Of a stretch of DNA of 64,000 nt, positions 21,796 through 34,600 are shown in pieces. Source of the stretch: Lamellibrachia columna. Lineage: Eukaryota; Annelida; Polychaeta; Sabellida; Siboglinidae. The number at the start of each line of letters is the position of its first letter. Positions within the stretch are counted from its first letter, which is position 1. The position numbers and the translations under genes are program-made. Location of the stretch: assembly GCA_963662155.1 (NCBI GenBank), contig OY759263.1:26716048-26780047 (forward strand), read 5' to 3'. The notes under the pieces are model-generated. The model was not told the origin of the DNA, did not search any database, and was given only the letters and a program-made list of their open reading frames with translations.

Positions 21796-22740
21796 ATGGA
21801 TGCAAGCGACTTCGACGATGTGAAGACTCTGACAATCTGTGTAGTGATCGTTGTGAACATAACGTTGAACTCTCTCGTGATCGCTGTAATCGCGAGATAT
21901 CGACAATTGCGCGAAGATCGCACGACGCTTTTCGTGTTCTCGCTCACGCTTTCTGATCTCGCCACCGGATGTACGGCGATGCCCATCAGCGCTGCCCTGT
22001 GCTCCAGAGCAACACCGAATGTACGTGACACGATTAACTACCTTCCCAAGCTTCATGCGGTTTTCTTTGTTTGGTTCAGCGTCAACTCAATTCACAGTCT
22101 CTGCTGGGTGACCGTGTGCAAGATGATCGCCATAACGAATCCGCTCCGCTATGAACAAGTCCTCACTCGAAACCGATGCTACTTCATAATATGCGGTATA
22201 TGGTTGACTGGGGCGTTGATGGCCGCGACAATAACACCCTTTGTTGCAACATGGAACCTCGATTGCTGTATACATCAAACAACAATTTCTCCAGACTCGG
22301 TTGGCCCATTAATATTCGTTGTTTTAATCGCGATCGTGTGTCCTGCTGTCGCCCTTGTTTACTCCACTACACGAATATTCTTCGCGATTCTTCGTGCGCA
22401 CCGTGAAATCACAGCACAAGTGAGTTCGATCGGTGGACAGAGCGGCACACTCGCTACCATCCCGTCTTCGACTTTCAAGTCGATTCGTTCCGGAAGAAAC
22501 GTGCTGATCATGTGTTTGGCGTTTCTCATACTAACTTTTCCATTTGCTATATTTTGCTTTATGCTTGCATTTCACGTGGACAACTATTTGCCGTCGTCGT
22601 ATAAGTTTGTAGCAACTTGGATTTTACTGTGCAATTCTTCTGTGAACAGTCTCATATATGTAAGCCTTTTTCAATCTGTTCGAGAGAAAACGGTACAAAT
22701 GTTGCGTGCTGGTGTTTACAAACTATGTACGATTCGGTAA
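21796..22740 (+). CDS. Rhodopsin-like GPCR, intact (receptor 2)
   Basis: A single open frame of 314 codons encodes a class A seven-helix receptor. It has a short N-terminus (about 11 residues) and TM1 about 12-34 with N25 in NSLVIA. TM2 has D54 in LTLSDL, TM3 ends in CKM at 108-110, and PLRY follows at 116-119. TM4 has W136, TM5 has P183 and TM6 has P249 (LTFPF). TM7 ends in NSLIY (284-288). The DRY arginine is a lysine flanked by C and M, NPxxY is NSxxY, and the usual TM3 cysteine is missing although ECL2 has C157-C158. The ligand is unknown; a chemosensory role is only a guess from the tandem array. The neighbours are all retroelements. Its twin at 52400 differs at five residues. Confidence 0.93.
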   Translation: MDASDFDDVKTLTICVVIVVNITLNSLVIAVIARYRQLREDRTTLFVFSLTLSDLATGCTAMPISAALCSRATPNVRDTINYLPKLHAVFFVWFSVNSIHSLCWVTVCKMIAITNPLRYEQVLTRNRCYFIICGIWLTGALMAATITPFVATWNLDCCIHQTTISPDSVGPLIFVVLIAIVCPAVALVYSTTRIFFAILRAHREITAQVSSIGGQSGTLATIPSSTFKSIRSGRNVLIMCLAFLILTFPFAIFCFMLAFHVDNYLPSSYKFVATWILLCNSSVNSLIYVSLFQSVREKTVQMLRAGVYKLCTIR

Positions 22741-24235
22741 TTCAAACAGGAATACAGAGAAACGTATATCAGTTGTTAATTGCTACACTTGTAGTACACT
22801 TGTTTAGATTTTGACAGTACGTTGTTTGTCGTAATATAGCTGAAACTGCCGGTTAAAATTGACCATGATATCAACACCCACTGTCGATACAGAAGCGTCA
22901 GACGAAGGTTGGTCTTTCGGCAGAAAGTGTCTCTTTGATGTCGCTTCACAATATGTTGTTCTTCTTACAAATAAAACGTTGATATGAAGATCACTTTATC
23001 AATATACTTGTGTTGTCACAACAAAATATGTTATTTGATCAACAGCACTGATGAGGTTTTTTATGGGAAGAATAGAATATGTAATTGGTGCTATCTGTCC
23101 CAAGCACAATTACTAAATTACACTTTCACAAGTATAGATAAAACAGAAGACATAACACTTATGACAATCCCAAATAACAGTACTGTAAGTTGTTTTCTCA
23201 TAATTTCGAAAAAAATGTGACAAGAAGAAAGAGCGGATTTATTATGAGCCAATGGTCTTATTATTTTAATATTTTGGGGTTAACAATAGTGTCATAATCC
23301 ATCTATGATTCTGTAATTGTTTTTCATTCAATCTGTCATTGTTGTTACCTGTCATTGTTATTACTAGGTACATAACAATACTTATGACCACTAGTCACAC
23401 CGATGATGGTATTATTCAGTGTGGTCCTTTATGCTCGTTTTATAGTGTTGAATAAGAAAAGTTATTTACTACTGAAATGATCATTGAATGTATGTCATCT
23501 GAGATCATATGTATTTTATTTTGGCAATGGTGCACCTGCTATGCTGGGAATTACAATGTTTTCTCAAGCCATATGGAATGTATATGAAATTGACGAATGA
23601 ACACATAATGTTTGTATACATGTTGTATAAGAAAATGTAGTTTTGACATAAGTAAACTGGAGAACAACATAAAAAAAACTGCCATTGGTGTCACGGATCG
23701 ACATTGGTGTTATAAAGAATATTTTCACTGCCATTAATTTGGAAACTGGCTTTTACAATTTTAAAATAGTGCATTTAAGTTCGTCACAATTAAACATTTC
23801 CGGAATCGCACAGGTGCGGAAAGTAGACCATTGATATATTATCTGCTTGAAAATGCGAAATTGCATTTAAAGATATATATCAAATCTGAGATCATTGATG
23901 AAACTTTACTAAGTACTCTCAAATAACATTTACATGTGATCTTTAGCACTGCAAACTTTCATATGTTATAGTAGAGTCACAACATATGTATAATAACGCC
24001 AAAGACATGGGCCAGTTGTTCACTGACGTAACAGGTGCATGAAAATACAAGCTCATTGTAGTGTTGCATAACTCACTGATTGTATGTGATTGTTGGTTCA
24101 AATATGTTTCTAGTTTCTAATAGTTCACAATAAAGCGTTATATTTATTAATAATATAGTGTTGAATTAATAAAAGTGACAGTTTCTGTAAAACGACCCAT
24201 GTAAAAAATAAAAATTATACTATTTCAGAAAAGAA
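22741..24235 (+). other. Receptor 2 3' flank, no gene
   Basis: AT-rich sequence homologous to the other receptor flanks. It carries AATAAA at 22970-22975, 230 bases after the stop. It then contains the 'ttgttttctcataatt' and 'cagtttctgtaaaacgaccc' blocks also found at 6440, 7250 and 62330. No credible open frame is seen. Confidence 0.7.
22970..22975 (+). terminator. Polyadenylation signal of receptor 2
   Basis: A canonical AATAAA lies 230 bases after the stop codon in the conserved context 'cttacaaataaaa'. The same hexamer is kept at the homologous place behind every other receptor copy (6215, 36794, 53574, 61049), which supports it over the many random AATAAA strings. Confidence 0.6.
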
Positions 24236-25000
24236 GGATCTCTCGGAATTAAAAACTGGAGCAGGTGGGGCTGGATAGTCAGGGCAGAGAGCTCATCTAG
24301 GAGAAGGGCATATATGATTTAAAAACGCGGACAGGAGGGGTTGGATAGTCTTGTAAGCAGCTCATTTAAAGGGAAGGAACCATCCGAATATCTACTGCAC
24401 TGTAGGTCAGCCAGGGCAGCACTGCAGTGGTCGTGACGTACCAAAATACATGAATGGCATAGACACGGAAAGAGGATATAGTTACCGCGTCTGGGGTAGC
24501 TGAGGCACCGTGCCTTCTGGCAGTAGTGAATCCTGGTGGATCGTTCCGCCGGCAGCGATCGAAATGCGATGTCCGGGTGGGAAGTTTGAATGTGGGAACA
24601 ATGGGAGGGGGGAGTCACTAGAAGTGACAAACATGATGGATAGAAGGAAATTAGAGGCTTAGTATCCAAGCAACCAAGTGGAAGGGAGATAGAGCGGGTT
24701 CGTATAAGATGCTGCACGCAGGAGTAGATGGGAAGAGCAATGGTGTGGGTATCATAATATCAAAGGAAATTACAAAGGACGTGGTGAGAATGGTCATTGT
24801 TACATGAATGATGGTGAAATAGCAACTTGTGTGCATTATGAATATGAATGGGCCTCAAACAAGAAGGGAAAAAGAGGACGCGGGATGGTAAGATCATTGC
24901 TGTTGAACATGTGGCCGCAAAACACAATCCACTGTTTTTGTTATGCCTGCATGAGGGAGGGGAATGTAATAGTCAACCGTTTATGTAATACTCAACCGTT
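24236..25000 (+). mobile_element. RTE-like LINE endonuclease domain, decayed
   Basis: The plus strand reads SLNVGTMGGGSLEVTNMMDR and RKLEA (endonuclease start), then after shifts DGKSNGVGIIISKEITKDVV and MNMNGPQT, and DCKIIAVEHVAAKHNPLFL. The catalytic domain is broken by several stops. Relative to the twin (54836-55860) a piece of about 283 bp is deleted at about 24937, which removes the linker and joins straight to the 'LREGN' segment. Confidence 0.8.
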
Positions 25001-25490
25001 TATGGAATAATTAACCGGTATCGTAATAATGATGATGATGATGATGATGACAAACATGATGATGATATTGAAGAGGAGGAAAATTGGTGTGATTATAATT
25101 TGGATAATAATAATGATTATGTTGATGAAAACAATATGATGGTGAAGAATATAATAAGAAGGAGGAGGAGGATGGTAATTATGATAAATATGATATAAAA
25201 AAGATGGTGATGATGATTAGGATGATTTCGAGAATGAGGAGATTATTACGCTTATGATAAAGAGGCTGAATAGGATGATACTGATGAGGAAAAAGAAGAG
25301 GGTCACAAGATGATGAGGATGCCATCATCATGAGGCTGAGGATGATGACAAGATGACCAAAATGATCAAGATGATGAGGAAAATTACGAGGATGCGGATA
25401 GCATTTAAGAAGATGATATGGAGAAGGAGACGATGATGATTATGACAAGAAGAGAATGGTGACGATCAGGAAGAGGAGTAGGTGAATGCG
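25000..25490 (+). repeat. GAT-rich purine tract 3
   Basis: A GAT/GAA-rich tract led by 'ggaataattaaccggtatcg' and closed by 'aatgcgtgcgtgcgtgtgtg'. It starts with a clean (GAT)7-like run at 25028-25048 and then becomes degenerate. Confidence 0.8.
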
Positions 25491-25509
25491 TGCGTGCGTG
25501 TGTGTTTAA

Positions 25510-25745
25510 ATGTGTTGTTATTGTTGTTGTTGTTAATTATCTTGGAAGATATTCCCTAATAACTGTTTAGTGCGCTTAGCGAATGGTCGTCAACAATGAC
25601 ACATATAGAAGATTTTAACATGCAGTTTTTAATAATATATTGGTAAACAAGCTTCACTTTTGTGCGTCAGGTGGTATTGTATGATACTTCTGAAACCACA
25701 AACCACGTCGAGTGGTCAGTAATTAGCTGTGCGGACATGCCACTC
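25510..25745 (+). promoter_or_regulatory. LINE 3'-UTR piece and truncated receptor module
   Basis: A (TTG)n-containing piece (25515-25540) and 'cttggaagatattccctaat' match the antisense LINE tail's 3' UTR seen at 28940. From about 25620 the receptor module starts ('atgcagtttttaataatata') with 'ctgaaaccacaaaccacgtc' and CAGTAATTAG. It is cut at about 25748 by an RTE fragment. Confidence 0.6.
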
Positions 25746-26030
25746 CTAGAGTATTGTCCAGAACGGGAATATCGGGGGATTTCAGTGTGGAAGTCGGCCA
25801 GAAACAGGGGAATGCGCGAAGCCCACTGTTGTTCATAGCAGTAGTGGAGGTGACCCATGATCAATGCGGATGACCAAACAGTAGTAGCTGCCAGTGAGAC
25901 AGACCTTCAAGAACGGTTTTACACAACTGAACAAGATTGCCATCCAAGGCTAATGCCCATTTTCCAAGGGGACAAGGAAGCTACTGGCTTATCGAGAGTC
26001 AAGCATTTTGCATCTGTGTGTACCCCGGCC
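25746..26030 (+). mobile_element. RTE-like LINE RT catalytic fragment
   Basis: The plus strand reads GNIGGFQ/GISGDFSVEVGQKQGNA, then in another frame SPLLFIAVVEV, then MINADDQTVVA, the catalytic block. The usual YADD is NADD here, which should inactivate the enzyme. The CR1 3' end follows at about 26030. The twin is 56626-56905. Confidence 0.75.
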
Positions 26031-27300
26031 TCCTGAGATATTTGTCAACCTTCTTTTTAAACATATTCACGCTGCTAGCAGTTACACAACCTCTAGATAA
26101 TTAGTTCTATTCATTTATTGTCCTCTGTGCGAAGGAGTACTTCCTGATATCCAATCTATATTCATGCTTTACTAATGTTACAACAAGTCCTCTAGTTGTA
26201 CTATATTTCTCGTGTGATAAAAATGTATGTTAATATTTACATACCCATTCTAAATCTTAACAAAACTTCAATTTGACCATGTCTTATCATCTTTGTCTTT
26301 AGGGTTGTTAAAATACATTATTTTCGGCGTTCTTCATAACTAGTATCTCTCAGTTCTGGAATCATTTTAGTTGCTCTGCACTGTATACGTTCAAGCTTAT
26401 ATATGTCCTTTTTATGATATGGTCTCCACGCTTGTATACAGTTTCTAATTAAGACATAACTGTTGCATTTATGCAGCCGTATAATTATCTGTTTTTCCTT
26501 GTATGTTATAGTTCTCCTAATCAACCCAAAAATGTGATTACCATTTGGAGCTGCAATACCACACTACTATGAGACTTTCTCATCAGCACTTATGGTTACT
26601 CCTAAGTCTTTTTCTTTTACAGTAGTACCTAGAACAGTATCTCCCAATTTATAGTTAACATCAAAGTTCCCTTGTCCTGCAAGTATGCATTTACATTTCC
26701 CAAAATTCTATAACATCTGTAATTTTCTGACCATTTAACTAATTTGTCTAGATCGTTTTGTAAATGTTGTATATCACCATCATTGTTAACCTTTCTAAAC
26801 ACCTTTGTGTCATCTGCGTATTTCAGTACGTTGCTTTTTATATTATTGTCCAAATCATTGATATATATTAAGAATAATAAATGTCCTAATATTGATCATT
26901 GTGGTACCCCACTCAAATCGGTTTTTCAATTTGAAACCAGTCACCCATTCATCTATATATGTCGATTATGCCATCCAAGATACCGTGTGCTTTTAATTGA
27001 AGTCGTAATATTTGATGTGGCAATTTATTAAAAGCTCTGAAAATCTGAGTAAATCATATCTATTTGTGATCCCTCGTCTATTCACTTAACGATTCCTTCA
27101 ACAACAACAACATATTTTTTAGCCATAACCTCGCTTTTAAGAATCCATGTTGAGAAGGATTTGACAGGGTACGCCTAACACGGAAATCTACCATATGTTC
27201 TTTACTTAACCTTTTTATAATGTACAAATCACTGATGTTAAACTCACTGGTTTATAATTATCTGACTTACTTCTCGAACCCTTTTTAAATAATGGTATGA
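26030..27300 (-). mobile_element. CR1-like LINE RT, decayed, near complete
   Basis: Reading on the minus strand from 27300 down, the element runs from the fingers (FKKG region) through the palm (LKYADDTKVFRKVN near 26800), the thumb (WSENYRCY) and the C-terminus (YRKKD-like, LERIQCRATKMIPELRDTSYEERRK near 26320-26400) to its 3' end near 26030. Numerous indels break it. Copy 1 and copy 2 diverge inside it at 26444. Confidence 0.8.
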
Positions 27301-27309
27301 TGTTTAAAT

Positions 27310-27555
27310 GTTGATAGGGTGGAAGGAACTGTTTGGCAGACATGGAATGAGAATAAGACTAGATTAAACGGAGGTGCTTTGGGTCTGGCAGCAGAAAAAA
27401 GATCTAGATATCAGACTGTATGAGAAGACCCTGAAACAACGAGACATCTTTATATAGCTTAGTGGAAAGGTTTACGGGGACGGCGGCAAGGAGACGGACA
27501 TTCGCAGGAGAATCCGAGCTGAAACGAATGCATGGAAGAAAGTTGAAGAGGTGAT

Positions 27556-27647
<92 letters not shown>

Positions 27648-27900
27648 GGATGGGAGGACTGTGTAAAGAGAGATTTGAAGGGAGTGGGAGTTGGGTGGAG
27701 GACGAGGGTGTGGGATAGTACATAGCCGAGAGAGTTGGTAGTGAAACGGGATCAGTGACGGAAAAAAAAGGGAAAAAAATCGACGACCGATATCGGTGCC
27801 AGCGTCATCCCGGACTACAGGGATAAAGAGGAGAGCAACAACTACTTCCGGCGAAGCCTAGCGGACTTCGTTTGATGGAAGCATTTCTTCATTTTGATAG
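27310..27900 (+). mobile_element. RTE-like LINE RT C-terminus split by (TA)n
   Basis: The sequence is homologous to 275-1060: 'ggaggtgctttgggtctggc', 'cagactgtatgagaagaccc', 'acggacattcgcaggag', then a (TA)n run at 27559-27644, then 'gggaggactgtgtaaagag'. Compared with the other copies, about 230 bp of coding sequence is missing at the TA tract. The 3' UTR-like tail follows to about 27890. Confidence 0.75.
27559..27644. repeat. (TA)n microsatellite, 86 bp
   Basis: A pure TA run sits within the RTE C-terminal region and replaces coding sequence that homologues at 480-780 and 31350-31650 retain. Confidence 0.98.
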
Positions 27901-28500
27901 GTGGCGATACTCGATCTGCATCAGAATTGGGAAGATTTCAGACGAAATGTAGGTTATTTCGTTTGAAGTAGGAATATTTCGTTGCCTGATCAATATCGAT
28001 ACTCGATCGGAATCGAAATGATCAGGCTGAAAAACCATCGGATTTATATAAAATGTTAAGCCATATATACGGATCAATGGGGGAGGGAGGTGCACGGATA
28101 TTTCATAATGGCTTCTTAAAAAGATTTCGGTTTTTATTTCAGCAATTTTAGGGGGAATCGTGTTCCAAATGCGAATAGCTCGGGGATGAAATTATTAAAC
28201 ACCCACATTTATACGACAAGTAGGGTTTAATCAGGAGTACAGGTAAATTGCCATTTCTGGGGCCAGAATGACTTTTTAGGCCCCTACATAGATCACCTTG
28301 ACCATCATCATGACACGGCTAATGTCAAAAGACGAAAGAATGGCGTGCTATATATTAAAATCAAGAATATCATGTCACTGGTTTACTTAGAATGTGTTTT
28401 AAAATTGAAACATTTATCAAGTTGAATGATCGTTGACTTATTAACCAGCGCGATATATAAGCAGAAAATCTGGGTAACCATTGTGACGTATTGATCAGCA
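27900..28500. repeat. Dispersed repeat block R, copy c (partial)
   Basis: This partial copy shares 'gatactcgatc', 'cggatttat', 'aatagctcggggatg', 'gtagggtttaatcaggag' and the 'ccattgtgacgta' end with the other block R copies. It lacks the 74-codon ORF part. Confidence 0.6.
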
Positions 28501-28574
28501 AAGCAAGGGTAGCTTTCCATCTGTTGAGAAATGTGTGGAAGTCAAAGGTAATTGGAGAAACGGGGATCTGTTCT

Positions 28575-28930
28575 TCCTCGATGCTTCCTTTATAAAGCGG
28601 TGAGGCTAATTCATGTATTGCTGAACCGCCTCAGCTGTAATCCCTTTCCAACTGTCAGCCTTCTGCCTCCACTTGTTATCCTCCTCTGTCTTTCGAACAT
28701 CCCTTTTGAAGCAGTCCTCCCATCTCAGTTGCGGTCCCCTATCCTACGGCCCGGCTATTTAATCATTTCTAGGTCGTACTTTCTTTAGTAATCGGCCCTC
28801 CTCCGTCCGCACCAAGTGACCTGACCACATCGTCCGGTTTCTTGCTATTGTTCCCCTTTTAGGCTGAAATGTATCCTAATCTCTTCCTTCAGATCAATCC
28901 TCCTCCTTATATCTGCCTATTTTGCGTCTG
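28575..28930 (-). mobile_element. Antisense LINE C-terminal tail, best copy
   Basis: The minus strand reads MWSGHLVRTEEGR, then RGPQLRWEDCFKRDVRK, then TEEDNKWRQKADSWKG, then ITAEAVQQYMN and a stop at about 28608. This is the end of an RTE-like polymerase, nearly uninterrupted over the last ~45 codons. Other copies are 12110-12540, 20930-21060 and their twins. Confidence 0.8.
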
Positions 28931-28984
28931 TAGTTATCTTGGAAGATATCCCCTAAAACTGTTAAGTGTGCTTAGCGAATGGTC

Positions 28985-29118
28985 GTCAACAATGAGGTGG
29001 TATTGTATGATCGATCTGAGACCACAAGCCACATCTCGTGGTCAGTTATTAGCTCTGCGGACATGCCACTCCTTCAACAACTTTTCTATGATTGATTTCT
29101 ATTATGTTATATTATATA
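28985..29118 (+). promoter_or_regulatory. Truncated receptor 5' module
   Basis: A short core of the module ('gaggtggtattgtatgatcg', 'ctgagaccacaagccacatc', GTCAGTTATTAGC) is cut at about 29118, where an RTE RT fragment begins. Its TAATTA core is changed to TTATTA. Confidence 0.6.
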
Positions 29119-29699
29119 GGTATCACGATGCTGTGTCATGTTCTGAATGTGTTAGAGAGGATTCTGGATGGAAGGATAGCGGACAGTGAAATGTTAAAAG
29201 AAAGCAAGGTTTCAGATGAGGAAGAGGTACTACGGTCGTGATGTTCACTCTGAGACAACTGAAACTATAGCTGTTGGATTCATAGACCTTTACGAGGCAT
29301 ACCACACTGTTCCGAGAGAGACCATGGCCAAGGTGAGGTAGATGGGTATCCAAGAGGAGGAGGTGAAAATGGCCGAAGGCACATGTGAAGAGACAAAAGG
29401 TCGAATAGTTTCCGGAACAGGAATATCGGAGGATATCAGGGTGGAGGTCGGCCTCAAACAGGGGAGTGCGCTAAGCCCACTATTGTTCATCGCAGTAGTG
29501 GAGCTGATCTGGAGGACAGCGAGAGCGAGGGACATTCTCCGCCAAATGATCAATGCAGATGACCAAGCAGTAGTAGCTGACAGTGAGACAGTCCTTCAAG
29601 GACGGTGTAACAAGATTGAACAAGATTACCATCCAAGGCAAAGGCCCAGATGGGGACAATGAAGATATAGGCTTATCGAGAGTCCAACGTTTTTTTTAT

Positions 29700-29700
<1 letters not shown>
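29119..29700 (+). mobile_element. RTE-like LINE RT fragment including catalytic block
   Basis: The plus strand reads LCHVLNVLERILDGR, then GFIDLYEAYHTVPRETMAK, then in an open frame 29342-29662 WMGIQ-like EEEVKMAEGTCEE, VEVGLKQGSALSPLLFIAVV and MINADDQAVVADSE. As at 25860, the catalytic YADD is NADD. It ends at the CR1 3' end near 29700. Confidence 0.8.
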
Positions 29701-31095
<1,395 letters not shown>

Positions 31096-31129
31096 TAGAG
31101 TGGAAGGACATCTTTGGCAGACATGAACT

Positions 31130-31900
31130 GAGAGTAAGTCTAGGTAAAACAGAGGTGCTTTGGATCGGGCAACAAAAATAGATCTAGATATCAGAGTGTA
31201 TGGGAAGAACCTGAAACTACGAGACAGCTTTGTATATCTTGGTTGAGCGGTTTGCGGGGACGGCATCACGGAGACGGAAATTCGCAGGATACTACAAGCT
31301 GGGGCAAGTGCATGGAGGAAAGTGGCAGGGGTGATGGGAGATAAACGGAAAGGGGGCTTAGCTCATTCACAACATCAGCTTACATATACGGCCTAGAGAT
31401 CATGGCGATGACACAAAAACAAGAGAAACTGCAGGTTTATGAGAGTAACTGGGTGAGAAGAATTGCTGGAAGAAACAGAATAGAATAGACAAGCGAAGCC
31501 TGGAGGAGTTGAGGGGTGAAATTGGTATGAGAGAGAGTCTCACAAGTGAGCTGGTAAGGAGCCGACTAACGTGGGCTGGACGTGTGGAAAGAATGTTGAC
31601 GAATAGAGCGGATGCGCTTAGAGTGGAGGTTAAAAGGAGAAGAGGAAGAGAGAGACTGAGATGGGAGGACTGAGTGAAGAGAGATTTAGCGGGAGTGGGA
31701 GTTGAGTGGAGATTGAGGGCGAGGGATAGTGGGGAGTGGAGATAGTTGGTACAGGCATCAATGAAACGGGATCAGTGACGAAGAGGAAGGGGAGCAAAAA
31801 TCGACGACCGGTATCGGTGCCCGCGTCACCCCGGACTACAGGGATAAAGAGGAGAGCAACAACTACTTCCAGCGAAACTTAGCGGACTTCGTTTGATAGA
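31130..31900 (+). mobile_element. RTE-like LINE RT C-terminus and 3' part (twin)
   Basis: This is the copy-2 counterpart of 275-1060. It keeps a 21-bp 'ggtgaaattggtatgagag' stretch after 31513 and loses 'gaaggggaacg' near 31594, so the two copies preserve different parts of the ancestral frame. Confidence 0.75.
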
Positions 31901-33020
31901 AGCGTTTCATCATCTTGATAGGTGGCGATATGCATCGGAATTAGGCAGATTTCCGACGAAACATAGTTTATTTTCGTTTCACGTAGGAATATTTCGTGGC
32001 CTTGTCAATGACGATACTCGATCGAAATAAAAATGAACATGCTGATAAACCATCGGATTTATTCTAAATGTCAATCCATAAATACGCATGAATGGAAGTG
32101 GGAGGTGCACGGAAACTTCATAATGGCTTCTGTTCGGTTTTTATTTCAGTGATTTTTTTAGAGGGGTCGTGTTCTAAATGGGAATAGCTCGGGTTTAAAA
32201 TTAATGTTCTCTTAATCACAATTACACCGTTTACTCAATACAGCGACATTTCGGCAATTGTCGGTTGCCTCCTTCTTGAACTGAATTCAAGGCGACTTAG
32301 TCAGATGATGTGGCGGTCAGTCCTGTCTTTACTGGATACAATAATGGTTCGACAGGACATGCCTCATCGGGCGGACATGTCCCGTCTTTTCCTACCTGTA
32401 TATATTAAAGTAAAACAAAAGAGATAAAGAAAACTAACCTAGTGCTATTAAAATCAAGAATATCACGTGACTGGTTAATTGTGTGGCATTCTTAATTGTA
32501 GCTACAAATGGTTATGTTTTATTAACTCTTAGAGGTGCATCAGCCGAAACGCATGATTTTTTACTTTAAATTAATTGACTACTTAACAGTGCATTTGGCA
32601 AATATCAATTTTATTATTGCGAGCTAAAGCTGATTTTCTGCTATCCCTTTTCCCTGTTCAGAAACTAGTTTTGCTGGGTCCAAACACACCTGGAAAGGGG
32701 GTACCGTCTCAAAATCACTCTCACCGTAATCGTATCACAAGAACACGGAAGTAAATCACCGATCCATCCCCACTTAAGAAAACGCCCCCGGGTAGCAGAT
32801 CGCTTCTAGCTGAGGTAACGAGGTATTGGTTATTCAGTAGAGAACATTACAGTATGTATTTATCCACAATGCCTATGTGACGAATGTAAATATATTAGAA
32901 TGACTGGCAAGCAGTTCATCAATTACCAGGTAGATGAGAGAACGTGTGCAGTAGTTTACAAATTAGGTATTTCGACAGAAGTAGTGAAATACCTAGGCTA
33001 TTTGCGCAAAACCTGATTCC
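31900..33020. repeat. Dispersed repeat block R, copy d
   Basis: Counterpart of 1060-2580, without the ~435-bp and ~54-bp segments and with a short extra A/G-rich piece at about 32395-32431. The remnant of the 74-codon ORF lies at 32810-33000; in this copy 'aatgtaaatatattagaatg' is retained where copy 1 has a gap. Confidence 0.6.
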
Positions 33021-33029
33021 ATCTAGTAG

Positions 33030-34560
33030 GAATTAATTGGGTCTACTCTAGTAGTCCTACCTGTTTTTAAACGCGCAAATTTTATTCATGTGTATAAGAA
33101 GGGAGATAAACGAAATGTATGTAACTACAAACCTATTTCTTTGTTATTGCTATTTAGTAAAGATTTTGAAAAAGTGGTGTATGACTCATTGTATAACCAT
33201 GTGCGTAACACCATTTCGGGCAGCCAACACGGATTTGTGAGGTGTAGAAGCACAGTATCTAACCTAGCTTGTTACTCCATTTCTGAATCTATTAATAATA
33301 AGAAACAAGTTGATTATGTTTAATTGGACTTCAGTAAAGCCTATGAATCAGTGTGCCACCCTCTGTTAATTCACAAGCTTAAATCATATGGGTATTCTGG
33401 GCAATGTATACAATGGTTGCAGTCTTACCTTCTCAGCAAAAAACAACGTGTGGTACTCGAACTCAAAGCAGCTGACTGGAAGCCGGTGTTGTCTGGTGTA
33501 CCATAAGGTTCACGAATTGGCACACTTCTGTTTGTCTTTTAAATTAATTATCTCACTAATAATGTTATTTCATGTGAAATATCAATCTTTGCTGATGATT
33601 CCAAACTGTTTAGAGAAATTTCGTCGGTGACCGATTGTCATTTGGTGCAGAAGGATCTGAACAGTGGTGTGAGACCTGGCACCTCAAACTTAATGCAGAC
33701 AAATGCTGCATAATGAATTTCACTAACAAAAAGAAATACTTATCTTTTGACTACGCTATATTAAGTCAGTCTCTACCCAGGGTCATCGCTGTCAAAGATC
33801 TTGGAGGATTCACATTAACTAGTAAGTTGAATGTTAAATATCATATTAGTCGTGATGTCTAAGGCTACATTTAAGCTGTGTGGTTTTATTAAGCGCATTT
33901 GCACAACATTTACTGATGAACAAGGTTTGCGATCCTAGTATATATCTCTAGTCAGATGTCAGTTGTAGTGTTATTTGTAATCCGTGGAAACGTACTTTTA
34001 TCAATAAATTCGAAGGAGTTAAATAAAAACATTAAGTATAATGTGTTACAAATCCAAAACTGTTACACTTCAACATCCTAGGCAAGTTGCAGATCTGATC
34101 TATCTACCTAAGTGTGTGCACTCTCATTTAGATTCGTACTATCTGGTAGGAAATGTTCAATATCATTGATCTTCGAGATCTCTAAGAAACTACACTCCTA
34201 ATAGATTTTCCAATAGCAGCATCAACGTTACGAAATATTCAGTTTTAAATAGATATGTGACTACTTTCAACACATTGTAATTAACTGAACCCACTTGTGA
34301 TATATTTATAGGAGCCAATGCTTTCAGATCTGAAATTCAAAAACAGTTATATGTATAATGCTAACATGTTAGCTTGTTGTGTTACTAATGTCGGTATTGT
34401 GTGGTTTAATACCCTTATTATAACAAATGTTCTTACTGTTTTTATTATTTATACGTATTGTTCTTATATTCTTTTGTTATCAGTCGTTGTATTGGGTCTT
34501 CAGATCTGTTGGAACTGAATAAAATACAGTACAAAACAACACTATTAGGACGTTTACATC
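33030..34560 (+). mobile_element. Jockey-like LINE reverse transcriptase (twin)
   Basis: Counterpart of 2600-3990 and the more complete of the two: it retains SGSQHGFVRCRSTVSNLACY in one frame and the thumb region at 33927-34047 ('LVRCQL', NPWKRTF). FADDSKLF is still readable. Frameshifts near 33320, 33505 and 33865 make it inactive. Confidence 0.8.
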
Positions 34561-34600
34561 TTAACAGCGAATCATCTAAGCACAATTATTATCATTCCAA

